Below, one piece after another: positions 15,345 through 23,066 of a stretch of DNA of 31,347 nt. Numbering within the stretch: the stretch's first letter is position 1; each line of letters begins with the position of its first letter. Made by a program: the position numbers and the translations under genes. This stretch comes from JANLQX01 sp043775075 (lineage in GTDB: Bacteria > Actinomycetota > Acidimicrobiia > Acidimicrobiales > JANYDT01): the NCBI GenBank assembly GCA_043775075.1, contig JAYVSS010000155.1, positions 1-31,347 of the forward strand, read 5' to 3'. The notes under the pieces were generated by a model. The model searched no databases. It saw only the letters and a list, made by a program, of their open reading frames with translations, and was not told the DNA's origin.

Positions 15345-17030
15345 CTAGGAAACGCTACGCACCGAGCGTCGTAAGGTACGCGCGCAAATGATTGAAGCGA
15401 AGGCCATCGCCGCGGCAATGGCAAAGGCGAGATGATAGGCCGAGTCGGTTCGCCGACCGTCGCCACCGACCACGGTCACCATGACCTGCGTACCGATGAC
15501 TCCACCCATCTGCGTCAACAGCTGCTGCGCCGCCCCGATGACGCCCAGCGCGGATTCGGGGACTCCATTGGCCACACTCGACGTCAGTGACGGCGACGAG
15601 ATGCCCATGCCCAACCCGGCCAGTGCCGTGGCCGCCACCAGACCAAGCAACGAAGACCCGGGGCGCATGATCGCAAATCCCACCATCGACGCAAAGATGC
15701 ATGACATACCCAACGTGGCGGTGAACCGCTCGCCTCGACGAATGGCCAGGAAGCCGGCAAACGGAGCGATTACGGCAAAGCAAATCGGACGGGCGATGGT
15801 GTATCTGCTGGCTTCGCTCAATGCAAAGCCGAACCGAGTCTTGTCCACCAGAAGATCGTTGACGAGGAAGAGCCCGGCACCAAGGTATGCGAACTGAGCA
15901 AATGTCTGCGCACCGATCCCGGCTACGACGTTACGTACACGTAGCAGTTGCAAAGGCAGAAGCGGTTCGACCACCCGTCGCTCAACCATGACGAAAATTG
16001 CGAGCAGCAATGGCGTGGCCACGAAACCGGTGACCACCCGGGGATCCGCCCAACCCCAGGCTGGACCACGATTTACGGCGAGCAGAACGAACAACGTGGT
16101 GAGGCCAAGCAGCGCCGCTCCCGTCCAATCGAATCGACGCACCGCCCGCCGTGCCGTCTCCGGAAGCACCAAGATGCCCACCACTAGGGCGATGAGAAAC
16201 AGGGGAATCTGGGCGAAGAACATCGATCGCCATCCGAACCGGTCCACCATCGGCCCACCGATAAGTACACCTAGTACCGGCGACCCAGCGTTGACCAGGG
16301 CCCAGTACCCCATCGCCTTCACTCGATCCTCACGGGCAAAGATGCGAAAGATCAACGCCAACGAAGACGGCCCCAGCGACGCCCCGGCGATGGCCGAAAG
16401 CGCACGAAAGAAGATAAGCGCGCCGACGTTTGGAGAAAGGGCAACGAGTAGCGCGGTGACGGCCCCACCGGCGAGGCCAAGGAGCATCATGCGTTTGTGC
16501 CCGCGAAGATCACCGAGGCGGCCGAACGACGGAGCCACCATCGCCGCCACGAGAGACGGGGCGGTAAACGCCCAGAGCACAAGCGAGGGAGGGACGCCGA
16601 GGTCCTGGCCGATGGTGGAGCGGGCGACCGAGAGCAGGGTGAACACAATGCCGGCGGCAAAGTTGCCAAGGAGTACCGCGGTGAGAATGGTCCACTTCGA
16701 CTGGCCGGCGTGGGGCAGCCGCTTGCCCAACCAGGCCCGGAGCACCGCCTCCCACGGAAGCGTCGTACCCTCCGAGAACACCTCGAATTCCACCGCCGAA
16801 CGATCGTCGGTGAAGTCGTCGGGAGCCTCGTAGGGAGCAGCGCCGGGAACCTCATCGAATACTGCGCCGGGAACCCCAATGGAAAGTGTATCTGCCGCCG
16901 ACGCCGAGCCCACTTCGTCGCCCGACGATTCCGACGGACGGCGGGGAGTGGTGAACAGCGGTCCGAGGAGATTGCGGCGGGCGTCAGCCGATTCGTCGCT
17001 CTCCGGTGTGGGCCGCCCCGGTTCCGTCAT
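15345..17030 (-). CDS. MFS multidrug-type transporter (DHA2-like)
   Basis: A 561-residue major facilitator superfamily permease. After an unusually long acidic cytosolic N-terminus (about 110 residues, rich in Glu/Asp/Pro/Ser), hydrophobic segments begin at WTILTAVLLGNFAAGIVF and about 14 are present. Motif A is clear, GRLGDLRGHKRMMLL after the second segment, and a motif-C-like GSPVLGVLIGGPMVDRFGWR follows, characteristic of drug/proton antiporters. The second half (VVTGFVATPLLLAIF onward) fits the 14-helix DHA2 class. Substrate cannot be inferred. ATG 17030 is chosen because it leaves room for the divergent SDR gene; an in-frame ATG at 17111 would overlap that gene's start. A GGCGGAG stretch lies about 13 bases upstream. 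Confidence 0.88.
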   Translation of the reverse strand: MTEPGRPTPESDESADARRNLLGPLFTTPRRPSESSGDEVGSASAADTLSIGVPGAVFDEVPGAAPYEAPDDFTDDRSAVEFEVFSEGTTLPWEAVLRAWLGKRLPHAGQSKWTILTAVLLGNFAAGIVFTLLSVARSTIGQDLGVPPSLVLWAFTAPSLVAAMVAPSFGRLGDLRGHKRMMLLGLAGGAVTALLVALSPNVGALIFFRALSAIAGASLGPSSLALIFRIFAREDRVKAMGYWALVNAGSPVLGVLIGGPMVDRFGWRSMFFAQIPLFLIALVVGILVLPETARRAVRRFDWTGAALLGLTTLFVLLAVNRGPAWGWADPRVVTGFVATPLLLAIFVMVERRVVEPLLPLQLLRVRNVVAGIGAQTFAQFAYLGAGLFLVNDLLVDKTRFGFALSEASRYTIARPICFAVIAPFAGFLAIRRGERFTATLGMSCIFASMVGFAIMRPGSSLLGLVAATALAGLGMGISSPSLTSSVANGVPESALGVIGAAQQLLTQMGGVIGTQVMVTVVGGDGRRTDSAYHLAFAIAAAMAFASIICARTLRRSVRSVS

Positions 17031-17109
17031 GGCGGTTTCAGTCTCCGCCACCGAGGACGGGTTGACCAATCCCTGAAACGACGCCCGCCCGTCCTGAGAG
17101 ACTGCGCCC

Positions 17110-17919
17110 ATGCAGATCTCCGGCACTCGCATCCTCATCACCGGTGGCTCACGGGGAATCGGTGAAGCACTCGCCCGCGAGCTGAGTCGACGGGGCGCTC
17201 ACCTCGTCCTCGTGGCCCGCAATGAGAAGTTACTCAACGAGGTGGCGGCCAGCCTCGGCCCCCACGCTGACGCCGTGGTGGCCGATCTCGCCGACCCGAC
17301 CCAGGTCGACGGACTCCTCGCCCGTTGCGAAGCCGCAGCTGGCGGCCCGATCGACGTTCTGGTCAACAATGCCGGCCTCGATGAGATCGGTATGTTCGCC
17401 GACGCCCAATCCGAAGACGTTCGACGCATCCATCAGGTCAACCTCCTCACCCCCATTGAACTGTGCCGCCAGGCCGTGCCCGGCATGCTTGCCCGCAACC
17501 GCGGCCAGATCGTGAACGTGTCGTCGATGGCTGCCGGTGGAGCGTTCACCGGTATGACGCTGTATGCCTCGACGAAGGGCGGGCTCACCAGTTTCACCGG
17601 GGTGCTCAATCACGAACTGCGTCGAACGAACATCGACGTGACCATCGTGGAGCTCGGACCGATCCCCACGGACATGCTCAGCGGGATCGATGATTTCGAA
17701 CCGGCTCGACGTTCGTTCGAACGCGCCGCCAAGCTGCAGCTCCTCCCCAACGTGGATCGTGCCGTCGTTGCCCGTGAAGTGGCCGACGCCATCGCCAAGG
17801 GAAAGCACTCTGTACGCTTACCAAAGCGGGCCGCAGCATTTCCCATCATTCGTTCAGCGCCGCAACGCATTCTCGATGTGATCCTGCGCGATCTTCCGTC
17901 GCAAGAACCAAACAAGTAA
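17110..17919 (+). CDS. Short-chain dehydrogenase/reductase
   Basis: A 269-residue classical SDR, NAD(P)-dependent. Rossmann cofactor motif TGGSRGIG (11-18) with VARNEK (35-40; Arg37 suggests NADP preference), NNAG (86-89), Asn111, the catalytic Ser138/139, Tyr152 and Lys156 (YASTK) are all present, with the LGPIPTDM segment after strand 6 (usual PGxxxT). The C-terminal region (about 225-265, RLPKRAAAFPIIRSAPQRILD) is basic and hydrophobic, as in SDRs that associate with membranes. Substrate not predictable. It is divergent from the MFS gene, 79 bases apart; a GAGACT hexamer 6 bases before the ATG may act as a -10. No Shine-Dalgarno seen. Confidence 0.92.
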   Translation: MQISGTRILITGGSRGIGEALARELSRRGAHLVLVARNEKLLNEVAASLGPHADAVVADLADPTQVDGLLARCEAAAGGPIDVLVNNAGLDEIGMFADAQSEDVRRIHQVNLLTPIELCRQAVPGMLARNRGQIVNVSSMAAGGAFTGMTLYASTKGGLTSFTGVLNHELRRTNIDVTIVELGPIPTDMLSGIDDFEPARRSFERAAKLQLLPNVDRAVVAREVADAIAKGKHSVRLPKRAAAFPIIRSAPQRILDVILRDLPSQEPNK

Positions 17920-17957
17920 GCCCACATATCTGCATCAATTGCAGTGTGATGGTTATT

Positions 17958-18003
17958 CGTCAGTGTGAAGGATTTTCGTCGATGATTTCCTTTCAAACTG
18001 ACG
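17958..18003. terminator. Hairpin between SDR gene and imuB
   Basis: CGTCAGTGTGAAGGA (17958-17972) pairs with TCCTTTCAAACTGACG (17988-18003) with one bulge and one mismatch. A second copy of the pairing partner (ATTCCTTCACGCTG, 18006-18019) offers an alternative stem. It lies between convergent genes, with T-runs on either side, so it can serve both. Confidence 0.6.
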
Positions 18004-18053
18004 GAATTCCTTCACGCTGCCGGGGTGCGAGCCCGATGGCCCCACGAGGAGAT

Positions 18054-19847
18054 TCACTCCCAGCTGGCTTCCAGCCACCAGGACCCACCTTCGAGCACCA
18101 CGAGGACGGCACGGCCGGTGTCGGTGGTGAGTTGCATACGGGCCTGGCGGCGGGCCGTCTGCACGTCCCACCACCGTTCCTCCAACGGCCACGGCCCGGC
18201 CCATCCGGTCACCGACTCGCTCGAAGCCGCACCAGAAAGTCGCAAAGACGCGGGCGCGGCATCGATCATCCCCCGACGATTCACCCGCACCGACGCCCCG
18301 TCCGCGCTCAGCACCCCGATGGGAGCAGCGAGCACGGGCACCACCGTGGGGTGAGGCGGCGGCAGAGAACCGGGCCACGGACGATCGGCGGTAGCGGCGC
18401 CCGGTAGATCACGGGCGTCGCCCCACGGCACCAACGCCACCAGCTCACTCGGACGGCGCCCACCGACGCGCACCGGAGCACACACCGCCTCCGGTCCGAG
18501 CAGACCCTGGATACGGGCAAAGGCCCGGGTCGCCCGTTCGTCGGCGGCACTGGCCCCGCCCCACAACGCCAGTTGACGGCCGCTATCGGCGGTGATCTCC
18601 TCGGGGATCAACCGCAAGTGGGTGATCCCCCCGGTCAGCCGGGCGGCAAGTCCCAGAGCCGCCGCCCCCCGCAACCAGCCGTCCAGCTGCCACCGCACCC
18701 GCTCCCCCAATGCCTGCGGGGTCAATCCGCCCGACGTCCCCGTCTGATCATGACGCCACCGCCGAGTCACTACCCGTGGCTCAGTCCCGTCCTCGATAAC
18801 AGCTTCTATAGCAATGCACGTGCACGCCACCCCATGGGTGGCGAGTCGTTCACAGAGCTCGTCGGCCAGTCCCCGGGCGACGAATGCCGCAGTGTCGACG
18901 CGCTCCAGCGGCGGGTCACACTCCACCGCCACCGTGAGCTCCGGCGGCGCCACCCGAGGCCGCACCACTCGACGATCAACGCCGCTGGCCAGCGACCATG
19001 CCAGTTCACCGACCAGGCCGAAACGGGCGAGCACATCATCGGGGGCGAGCGCAGCAAGATCGGCCAGAGTGTGAATACCGAGGCGATGAAGCAGACTCAC
19101 CATGTCGATCAACGCCAAACCATCGACCTCGCTTGGATGGGCACTTGGATGGGCACTCGGGCCGACACCCGGATGGGCGCTCTTGACGGTGGCGCTCCGG
19201 GACCTGTTCGACGCCCCACTGCCCCGGGCGGCCCGGGTGACCGCCCGTCCACCTTCGACGGCGACGAGGGCGTCGACCTGGTACCCCCGAAGAAAGATTG
19301 GCGTGTCGCCCGGAGCGACGACGCGCGTCGACACGCCAGCGGCGGGGGGACCCGCCGAACGGGCCGCGAGGGCGGCGGCGAAGGGACCGTCGGCGATGCC
19401 GATACGCACGTCGATCGGTTCGCTCGGATCGAGAGAACCGATGGCAGTAGCGATGAGTCCGGCGAGGGTGACGTCGCCCCCGAAATATCTCGACGGACCG
19501 CGGGTGGCGAACTGAAGATGGCCGGGACGGACGATCTCCACCCGCGGGGTGAAGGCGTCGACCATGGCCGCCACCGGTTCGAACAGACGGGCATCGCGGG
19601 TCGGATCATCGTCGATGATCTCCAGCTCGGGACAGCGGCTCTGGGCCTCGCGCCGACGCATGGCCCGGCGTACCCCGTCGGCGCGCGCCCGGGCCGACGC
19701 CGCCACCACCCGGTTGGCCCGAAACACCGCCACCGGCGCGTCGGACGGCGCGTCTCCGCTGCGAACGGCGGCGACGACCGGCCAATCCGGACACCACACG
19801 GTGAGAATGCGCGGGGGCGTGAGAATGAGCGGGGGGGCGGGGCTCAC
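18054..19847 (-). CDS. imuB: ImuB, inactive Y-family polymerase-like mutasome hub
   Basis: A 597-residue Y-family polymerase homologue, the bridge between the beta clamp, ImuA' and DnaE2 in SOS mutagenesis. The N-terminus RILTVWCPDWPVVAA replaces the catalytic DxD strand of true Y polymerases, and IVRPGHLQF (105-113) stands where the SxDE acids should be, so it is expected to be catalytically dead. Typical ImuB segments follow: RYFGGD, GVDRRVVRPRVAPPE, FVARGLADELCERLATHG. A beta-clamp motif QLALW is at 425-429. A 12-bp tandem repeat encodes an SAHP-rich insertion (about 223-238) in the little-finger linker region. GTG 19847 overlaps the imuA' stop as GTGA, implying translational coupling. Controlled from the imuA' LexA box. 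Confidence 0.93.
   Translation of the reverse strand: MSPAPPLILTPPRILTVWCPDWPVVAAVRSGDAPSDAPVAVFRANRVVAASARARADGVRRAMRRREAQSRCPELEIIDDDPTRDARLFEPVAAMVDAFTPRVEIVRPGHLQFATRGPSRYFGGDVTLAGLIATAIGSLDPSEPIDVRIGIADGPFAAALAARSAGPPAAGVSTRVVAPGDTPIFLRGYQVDALVAVEGGRAVTRAARGSGASNRSRSATVKSAHPGVGPSAHPSAHPSEVDGLALIDMVSLLHRLGIHTLADLAALAPDDVLARFGLVGELAWSLASGVDRRVVRPRVAPPELTVAVECDPPLERVDTAAFVARGLADELCERLATHGVACTCIAIEAVIEDGTEPRVVTRRWRHDQTGTSGGLTPQALGERVRWQLDGWLRGAAALGLAARLTGGITHLRLIPEEITADSGRQLALWGGASAADERATRAFARIQGLLGPEAVCAPVRVGGRRPSELVALVPWGDARDLPGAATADRPWPGSLPPPHPTVVPVLAAPIGVLSADGASVRVNRRGMIDAAPASLRLSGAASSESVTGWAGPWPLEERWWDVQTARRQARMQLTTDTGRAVLVVLEGGSWWLEASWE
19132..19179. repeat. 12-bp tandem repeat inside imuB
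   Basis: Two perfect copies of CTTGGATGGGCA (19132-19143, 19144-19155) and two diverged copies up to 19179. In imuB frame it encodes the Ser-Ala-His-Pro repeats at residues 223-238. Confidence 0.85.
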
Positions 19848-20500
19848 GGCAGTTCCACCGCGTTGGGGTTCATCAGAGCCTTCGGCCCGACCAGGACCAA
19901 CGACCCTCGACGGCGACGGGCCGACGCTCCCCGGCCGTCGGCCTCGACCTCGACGCTCCACGTGGACAGATGACCGTGCCCCTCCCCGAGCCCCCCGTAG
20001 GTCCGGCCGACGACCTGCAGACGCACATCGGCGGCCTCCGGCCAGCGACCATGAACGAACACCACCGCCCCCCGCTCCCGGGCGCGGGCGGTGAGCCGGC
20101 GGGCGTCGGCGGCGCGGCTCACGATGCCGGGACCGAGGACCACCACGTCGAGGGCGTCGACCAAGGCGGCCACCACGGTGGCCGCCAGGTCAACGGGCGG
20201 GGTAGCAACGACGGCCACCCGATCAAGGACTACCCCGTGATCAGCCGCCGCCGCCAGGCCGAGCGATCCCAGGCCCACCAGCGCCGCCCACGATCCGGTA
20301 CGCACGGCCTCGGCCAGACACACGAGCAGCAATGACGGGGCGTTGATTTCCACCACGCTGCCCCGTCGAAAACCTCCGCCCGGAAGCAGCGCGGCCAAAT
20401 CGCTACGAACGGCCAGCAGCTTCTCGCCCGACAACGAGACCGGCCGAGTTAACTCGCGCAGCGCCTCCAGGGAGACCGGAGCAAGGGCGGAGGCAGCCAT
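19844..20500 (-). CDS. imuA': ImuA', RecA-like mutasome accessory protein
   Basis: A 218-residue RecA-fold protein that works with ImuB and DnaE2. The region LLPGGGFRRGSVVEI (38-52) stands at the RecA Walker-A position, but the GxxxxGKT is not preserved (NAPSLLLVCL), as in the actinobacterial ImuA' class that lacks a canonical P-loop. The central part (WAALVGLGSLGLAAAADHGVVLDRVAVV) and RERGAVVFVHGRWPEAADVRLQVV fit the RecA core strands, and STWSVEVEADGRG is a common late element. Identification rests on these plus its position directly before imuB (4-base stop/start overlap) and the LexA box 16 bases upstream of the ATG. ATG 20500 is the only good start. Confidence 0.88.
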   Translation of the reverse strand: MAASALAPVSLEALRELTRPVSLSGEKLLAVRSDLAALLPGGGFRRGSVVEINAPSLLLVCLAEAVRTGSWAALVGLGSLGLAAAADHGVVLDRVAVVATPPVDLAATVVAALVDALDVVVLGPGIVSRAADARRLTARARERGAVVFVHGRWPEAADVRLQVVGRTYGGLGEGHGHLSTWSVEVEADGRGASARRRRGSLVLVGPKALMNPNAVELP

Positions 20501-20515
20501 GCCTCACACTCTAAC

Positions 20516-20527
20516 GAACACATGTTC
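20516..20527 (-). promoter_or_regulatory. LexA (SOS) box of imuA'-imuB
   Basis: GAACACATGTTC is a 12-bp GAAC-N4-GTTC site (with flanking CG on one side and TT on the other), the actinobacterial LexA consensus. It ends 15 bases before the imuA' ATG, so the operon should be DNA-damage induced. Confidence 0.88.
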
Positions 20528-20580
20528 TTCCTGTCAACTCTGACGGAAACCCGCTACGGGGGCCAACTACTGAGACCCGA

Positions 20581-20886
20581 CTACAGCGACGGAGTAACGC
20601 CCGGCTTGTAGTGGATGAAGAGGTTCGTGATGATCTCGGCCATGCCATCGGTAGACCCACCGGAAGCCAGTTCCACCAGCACCTGATTACCGTGAATGGT
20701 AATGACCGACGCCCCCCCGTGTTCGAACAGCAGCCGAGCCAACACATCGGGAGGACGGGTGCCGAAGGTATCGTCGACCGACGCATACCGCTCGTGGGCC
20801 ATCCCGGTCAGCGCCCGATTCGTCTCGAAACGGACGAGACCACGACGTGCGCTCGGCTTTTCGGTGACGGTGATCAGCTGACCCAT
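20581..20886 (-). CDS. Conserved small protein, NifU/Nfu N-terminal-like
   Basis: A 101-residue protein beginning MGQLITVTEKPSARRGLVRFETNRALTG. The pattern RGLVRFETNR..LTGMAHERY, DVLARLLFEHGGASVITIHGNQVLVELASG and a terminal IITNLFIHYKPG matches a family of small actinobacterial proteins similar to the N-terminal domain of Nfu-type scaffold proteins (VxFxxN..LxxG, ARxLFxxxGVxSVxxxxNxVxV). It lacks the CxxC cluster-binding domain of true Nfu, so a role in iron-sulphur assembly is uncertain. Start ATG 20886 follows a TAGACT hexamer by 9 bases. It precedes imuA' on the same strand, but a LexA box separates them. Confidence 0.6.
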   Translation of the reverse strand: MGQLITVTEKPSARRGLVRFETNRALTGMAHERYASVDDTFGTRPPDVLARLLFEHGGASVITIHGNQVLVELASGGSTDGMAEIITNLFIHYKPGVTPSL

Positions 20887-20895
20887 GGACCGTCG

Positions 20896-20905
20896 AGTCT
20901 ACGCT
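20896..20905. promoter_or_regulatory. Overlapping divergent -10 elements
   Basis: TAGACT (minus, 20896-20901) for the Nfu-like gene and TACGCT (plus, 20900-20905) for the AI-2E gene share two bases. The plus element ends 7 bases before GTG 20913. The two promoters cannot both be occupied at once. Confidence 0.4.
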
Positions 20906-20912
20906 CGAAGCG

Positions 20913-22160
20913 GTGAGTGATCACGAGACGGACCCCAACCAACCCAACCAACCCAACCACCCCGATCAAGCCGTCACCCTTTCGATGACCGACACCGGCG
21001 TGGTTACCCTCACCGACGACGGGAGCGAGCAATTCGGCTGGAGCCTCAGCCATATGACCCGCAACGTCCCGATTGCCACGATCATGACCACGATCATGGT
21101 GGTGCTGGCCACCGCCGCGGTGCTGATCCTGCTTTCGCGCACCACCAAGATCATCACCTGGGTCCTCATCTCCGCCTTCTTCGCCGTGGTCCTTACACCG
21201 GCCGTCAATTTCTTGGTGAAATTGAAGTTCCGACGCGCCCTCGCCACCTCGATCGTGTTCCTCCTCGGCATTGCCACCCTTGGCGGGCTCGGCTATCTCT
21301 TCATTCGGCCGCTGGCCGAACAGGGAACGTCGTTCGCCAACAAGCTCCCCACGTATGTGGCCGATGCCGAGAAAGGCAAGGGTCCCGCCGGCAAGTTAGT
21401 CAAGCGCTACAAGCTCGACGACTGGCTGGAGAAAAACAAGGACGAACTCCAAAGCCGGGCCCAGAAGATCTTCGAACCCAAGCAGGTCCTCGGCGTGGCC
21501 GTGGGCACCGTAGGTACCGTCTTCGCCACCATCGCCGCCGTACTGACAGTAGGCGTACTTACCTTTCTGATGTTGCTGCAGGGGCACGGTCTTCTCGAAG
21601 GAGCCACACATGTACTGCGTCCGGACGCCCAGAAACGACTCCACCGAATAGGCCGACAATGCGCTCGCGCCATCAATGGATACGTGAACGGCAACCTGGC
21701 GATCAGCGTGATTGCCGGGCTGGCCACATGGATCTTCCTTCTCATCGCCGGTGTGCCGTTTGCTGGCGTGTTGGCGTTATGGGTGGCCTTCGCCGACCTG
21801 ATTCCTCTTGTGGGCGCCACCCTGGGCGCCATCCCCACGGTGGGGGTGGCATTCCTTCACTCCACCACGGCAGGCGTCGCCACGTTGATTTTTTACATCG
21901 TCTATCAGCAGATCGAAAACCACGTCCTGCAGCCCACGATCATGTCGCGTACCGTTGCTTTGCAACCTCTCGTGGTACTCATAAGCGTACTTATCGGTGT
22001 GGAACTCTTCGGCTTGCTCGGCGCCCTGCTCGCCATTCCGGTAGCCGGCATCGTGAAGGTCATCGCCGCGGACATCCTCGCTCACCGACGCCCCGATCTC
22101 ATCCATGTGGAGCGTCGGATCAAAAAACGCCACCGCCGCAAAGCCGCCCCAAACACCTGA
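20913..22160 (+). CDS. AI-2E family transporter
   Basis: A 415-residue membrane protein of the AI-2E (PerM/TqsA) family. Two N-terminal segments (VVLATAAVLILL, WVLISAFFAVVLTPAVNFLV) are followed by a third (TSIVFLLGIATLGGLGYLFIRP), a soluble middle (about 135-190), and five segments from VLTVGVLTFLMLLQGHG onward. The family signature appears in VPFAGVLALWVAFADLIPLVGATLGAIPTVGVAF (about 265-300), IVYQQIENHVLQPTIMSR (about 320-340) and GVELFGLLGALLAIPVAGI. Members export small molecules or act as Na+/H+ exchangers; substrate unknown. The GTG start at 20913 has a TACGCT -10 7 bases upstream. The N-terminal tail carries a Pro-Asn-Gln repeat encoded by a 9-bp array. Confidence 0.9.
   Translation: MSDHETDPNQPNQPNHPDQAVTLSMTDTGVVTLTDDGSEQFGWSLSHMTRNVPIATIMTTIMVVLATAAVLILLSRTTKIITWVLISAFFAVVLTPAVNFLVKLKFRRALATSIVFLLGIATLGGLGYLFIRPLAEQGTSFANKLPTYVADAEKGKGPAGKLVKRYKLDDWLEKNKDELQSRAQKIFEPKQVLGVAVGTVGTVFATIAAVLTVGVLTFLMLLQGHGLLEGATHVLRPDAQKRLHRIGRQCARAINGYVNGNLAISVIAGLATWIFLLIAGVPFAGVLALWVAFADLIPLVGATLGAIPTVGVAFLHSTTAGVATLIFYIVYQQIENHVLQPTIMSRTVALQPLVVLISVLIGVELFGLLGALLAIPVAGIVKVIAADILAHRRPDLIHVERRIKKRHRRKAAPNT
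20934..20960. repeat. 9-bp tandem repeat CCCAACCAA, three units
   Basis: Two perfect units and one with a final change. It encodes the Pro-Asn-Gln/His run near the N-terminus of the AI-2E transporter. Confidence 0.85.
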
Positions 22161-22162
22161 GG

Positions 22163-22447
22163 TCAATGCCAAGCGGCCGGGTCCTGCTGGCTGCCAGAAC
22201 TGCCAGAACTGCCAGAAGTGGACGAACTGCCGGAGCCTTCGAGCTTCGGCGCGTTTCGGCCGCGGTTTTGCGTGACCACCCACCACGTGCCAATGGCGAA
22301 GGCCACAGACACCAGAGCGAGGGCCACGTGGACGGCAATGAATTGCCAGCTGCGGTTCCCGTCGAACACGTTCTTTATCCGCGTGCCCCACACGAACACC
22401 GTCCACACGGCAAACGCTCGGAGGAAGTTGGCCTGACCTTTCGTCAT
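22163..22447 (-). CDS. Small two-helix membrane protein of unknown function
   Basis: A 94-residue protein, start ATG 22447. Two hydrophobic stretches flank a short basic loop: AVWTVFVWGTRI (12-23; short and aromatic) and FIAVHVALALVSVAFAIGTWWVV (36-58). The pattern RAFAVWTVFVWGTRIKN..VHVxLAxVSVAFAIGTW is seen in a conserved family of actinobacterial integral membrane proteins of about 80-100 residues; I know no function. The C-terminal Ser/Gly tail (GSGSSSTSGSSGSSGS) is partly encoded by a 9-bp array. The stop is 2 bases from the convergent AI-2E stop. Confidence 0.65.
   Translation of the reverse strand: MTKGQANFLRAFAVWTVFVWGTRIKNVFDGNRSWQFIAVHVALALVSVAFAIGTWWVVTQNRGRNAPKLEGSGSSSTSGSSGSSGSQQDPAAWH
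22191..22217. repeat. 9-bp tandem repeat CTGCCAGAA, three units
   Basis: Three perfect consecutive units, encoding part of the Ser-Gly-Ser tail of the small membrane protein on the minus strand. Confidence 0.9.
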
Positions 22448-22462
22448 TGGGCAGCCCCCGAG

Positions 22463-22918
22463 TCAGCTGACCGGACGCCATGTGCGCCGCCCGCCAGCGC
22501 CGTACGTGATCAGATACGTCGCCCGGGAGGGATGAATGGCCAGGAACCCCGAGCCGGGAGAATTCTCCGCTCCGCCCGGAGCGAAGGCGTTGAGGTCGTA
22601 GTCGAAGACGCCCGTCCACAGCCGTCGTTTGGTATCGAGATCATCGTGGAAACTCGCCGTGCCCCAGACCATGAGGCCGTGTCCCTCAGCGGTGACCTGC
22701 CAGTGACACGCCACGTTTGGATTCGCCGCCAAATTGCGGACCTTCACCGAATCAGCGCCACACATCGTCCACAACACCTCGCCTTCCCAGCACGGATGGA
22801 CCGGCACGACGTCGGGCTCACCGTCGGCCCCCACCGTGGCCACATGGGCCCACGGGCTCAGCGCCGTGCCATAGGCCTTGATTTCATCGAGAGTCATGGA
22901 TGGGTTGACCGCGTTCAT
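22463..22918 (-). CDS. Pyridoxamine 5'-phosphate oxidase-like (split-barrel) flavin/F420-binding protein
   Basis: A 151-residue split beta-barrel protein. Recognised from the N-terminal helix (MTLDEIKAYGTALSPWAHVATVGADGEPDVVPVHP, residues 8-42), the strand pair EGEVLWTMCGADSVKVRNLAANPNVACHWQV and GLMVWGTASFHDD, the fold shared by PPOX and F420-dependent reductases. C-terminal AIHPSRATYLITYGAGGRRTWRP is typical of the actinobacterial subset. Flavin or F420 cannot be separated by eye. ATG 22918 is chosen as it matches the usual family start (the open frame extends upstream); a CAGACT hexamer lies 6 bases before it. Divergent from the acyl-CoA dehydrogenase gene, 148 bases apart. Confidence 0.8.
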   Translation of the reverse strand: MNAVNPSMTLDEIKAYGTALSPWAHVATVGADGEPDVVPVHPCWEGEVLWTMCGADSVKVRNLAANPNVACHWQVTAEGHGLMVWGTASFHDDLDTKRRLWTGVFDYDLNAFAPGGAENSPGSGFLAIHPSRATYLITYGAGGRRTWRPVS

Positions 22919-23066
22919 GACCCAAGTCTGCCCGACCCACAAACCCCCCGCCGCTCCGAAGATCCGGCGAGCGATCAAGCCCTGCCCGACCGGGTTGGTC
23001 GTTGGGGCGCGTTGCTCGTAGCGTTGGGCAGTAGCACCACGCTCTTGACGCGCCCCGGAGGCCCGA

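Noticed and set aside
18573..19973. A 466-codon open frame on the plus strand opposite imuB
   Set aside because: It is antisense to a confidently identified gene, has arginine/glycine-rich text without family motifs, and long open antisense frames are common in GC-rich coding DNA.
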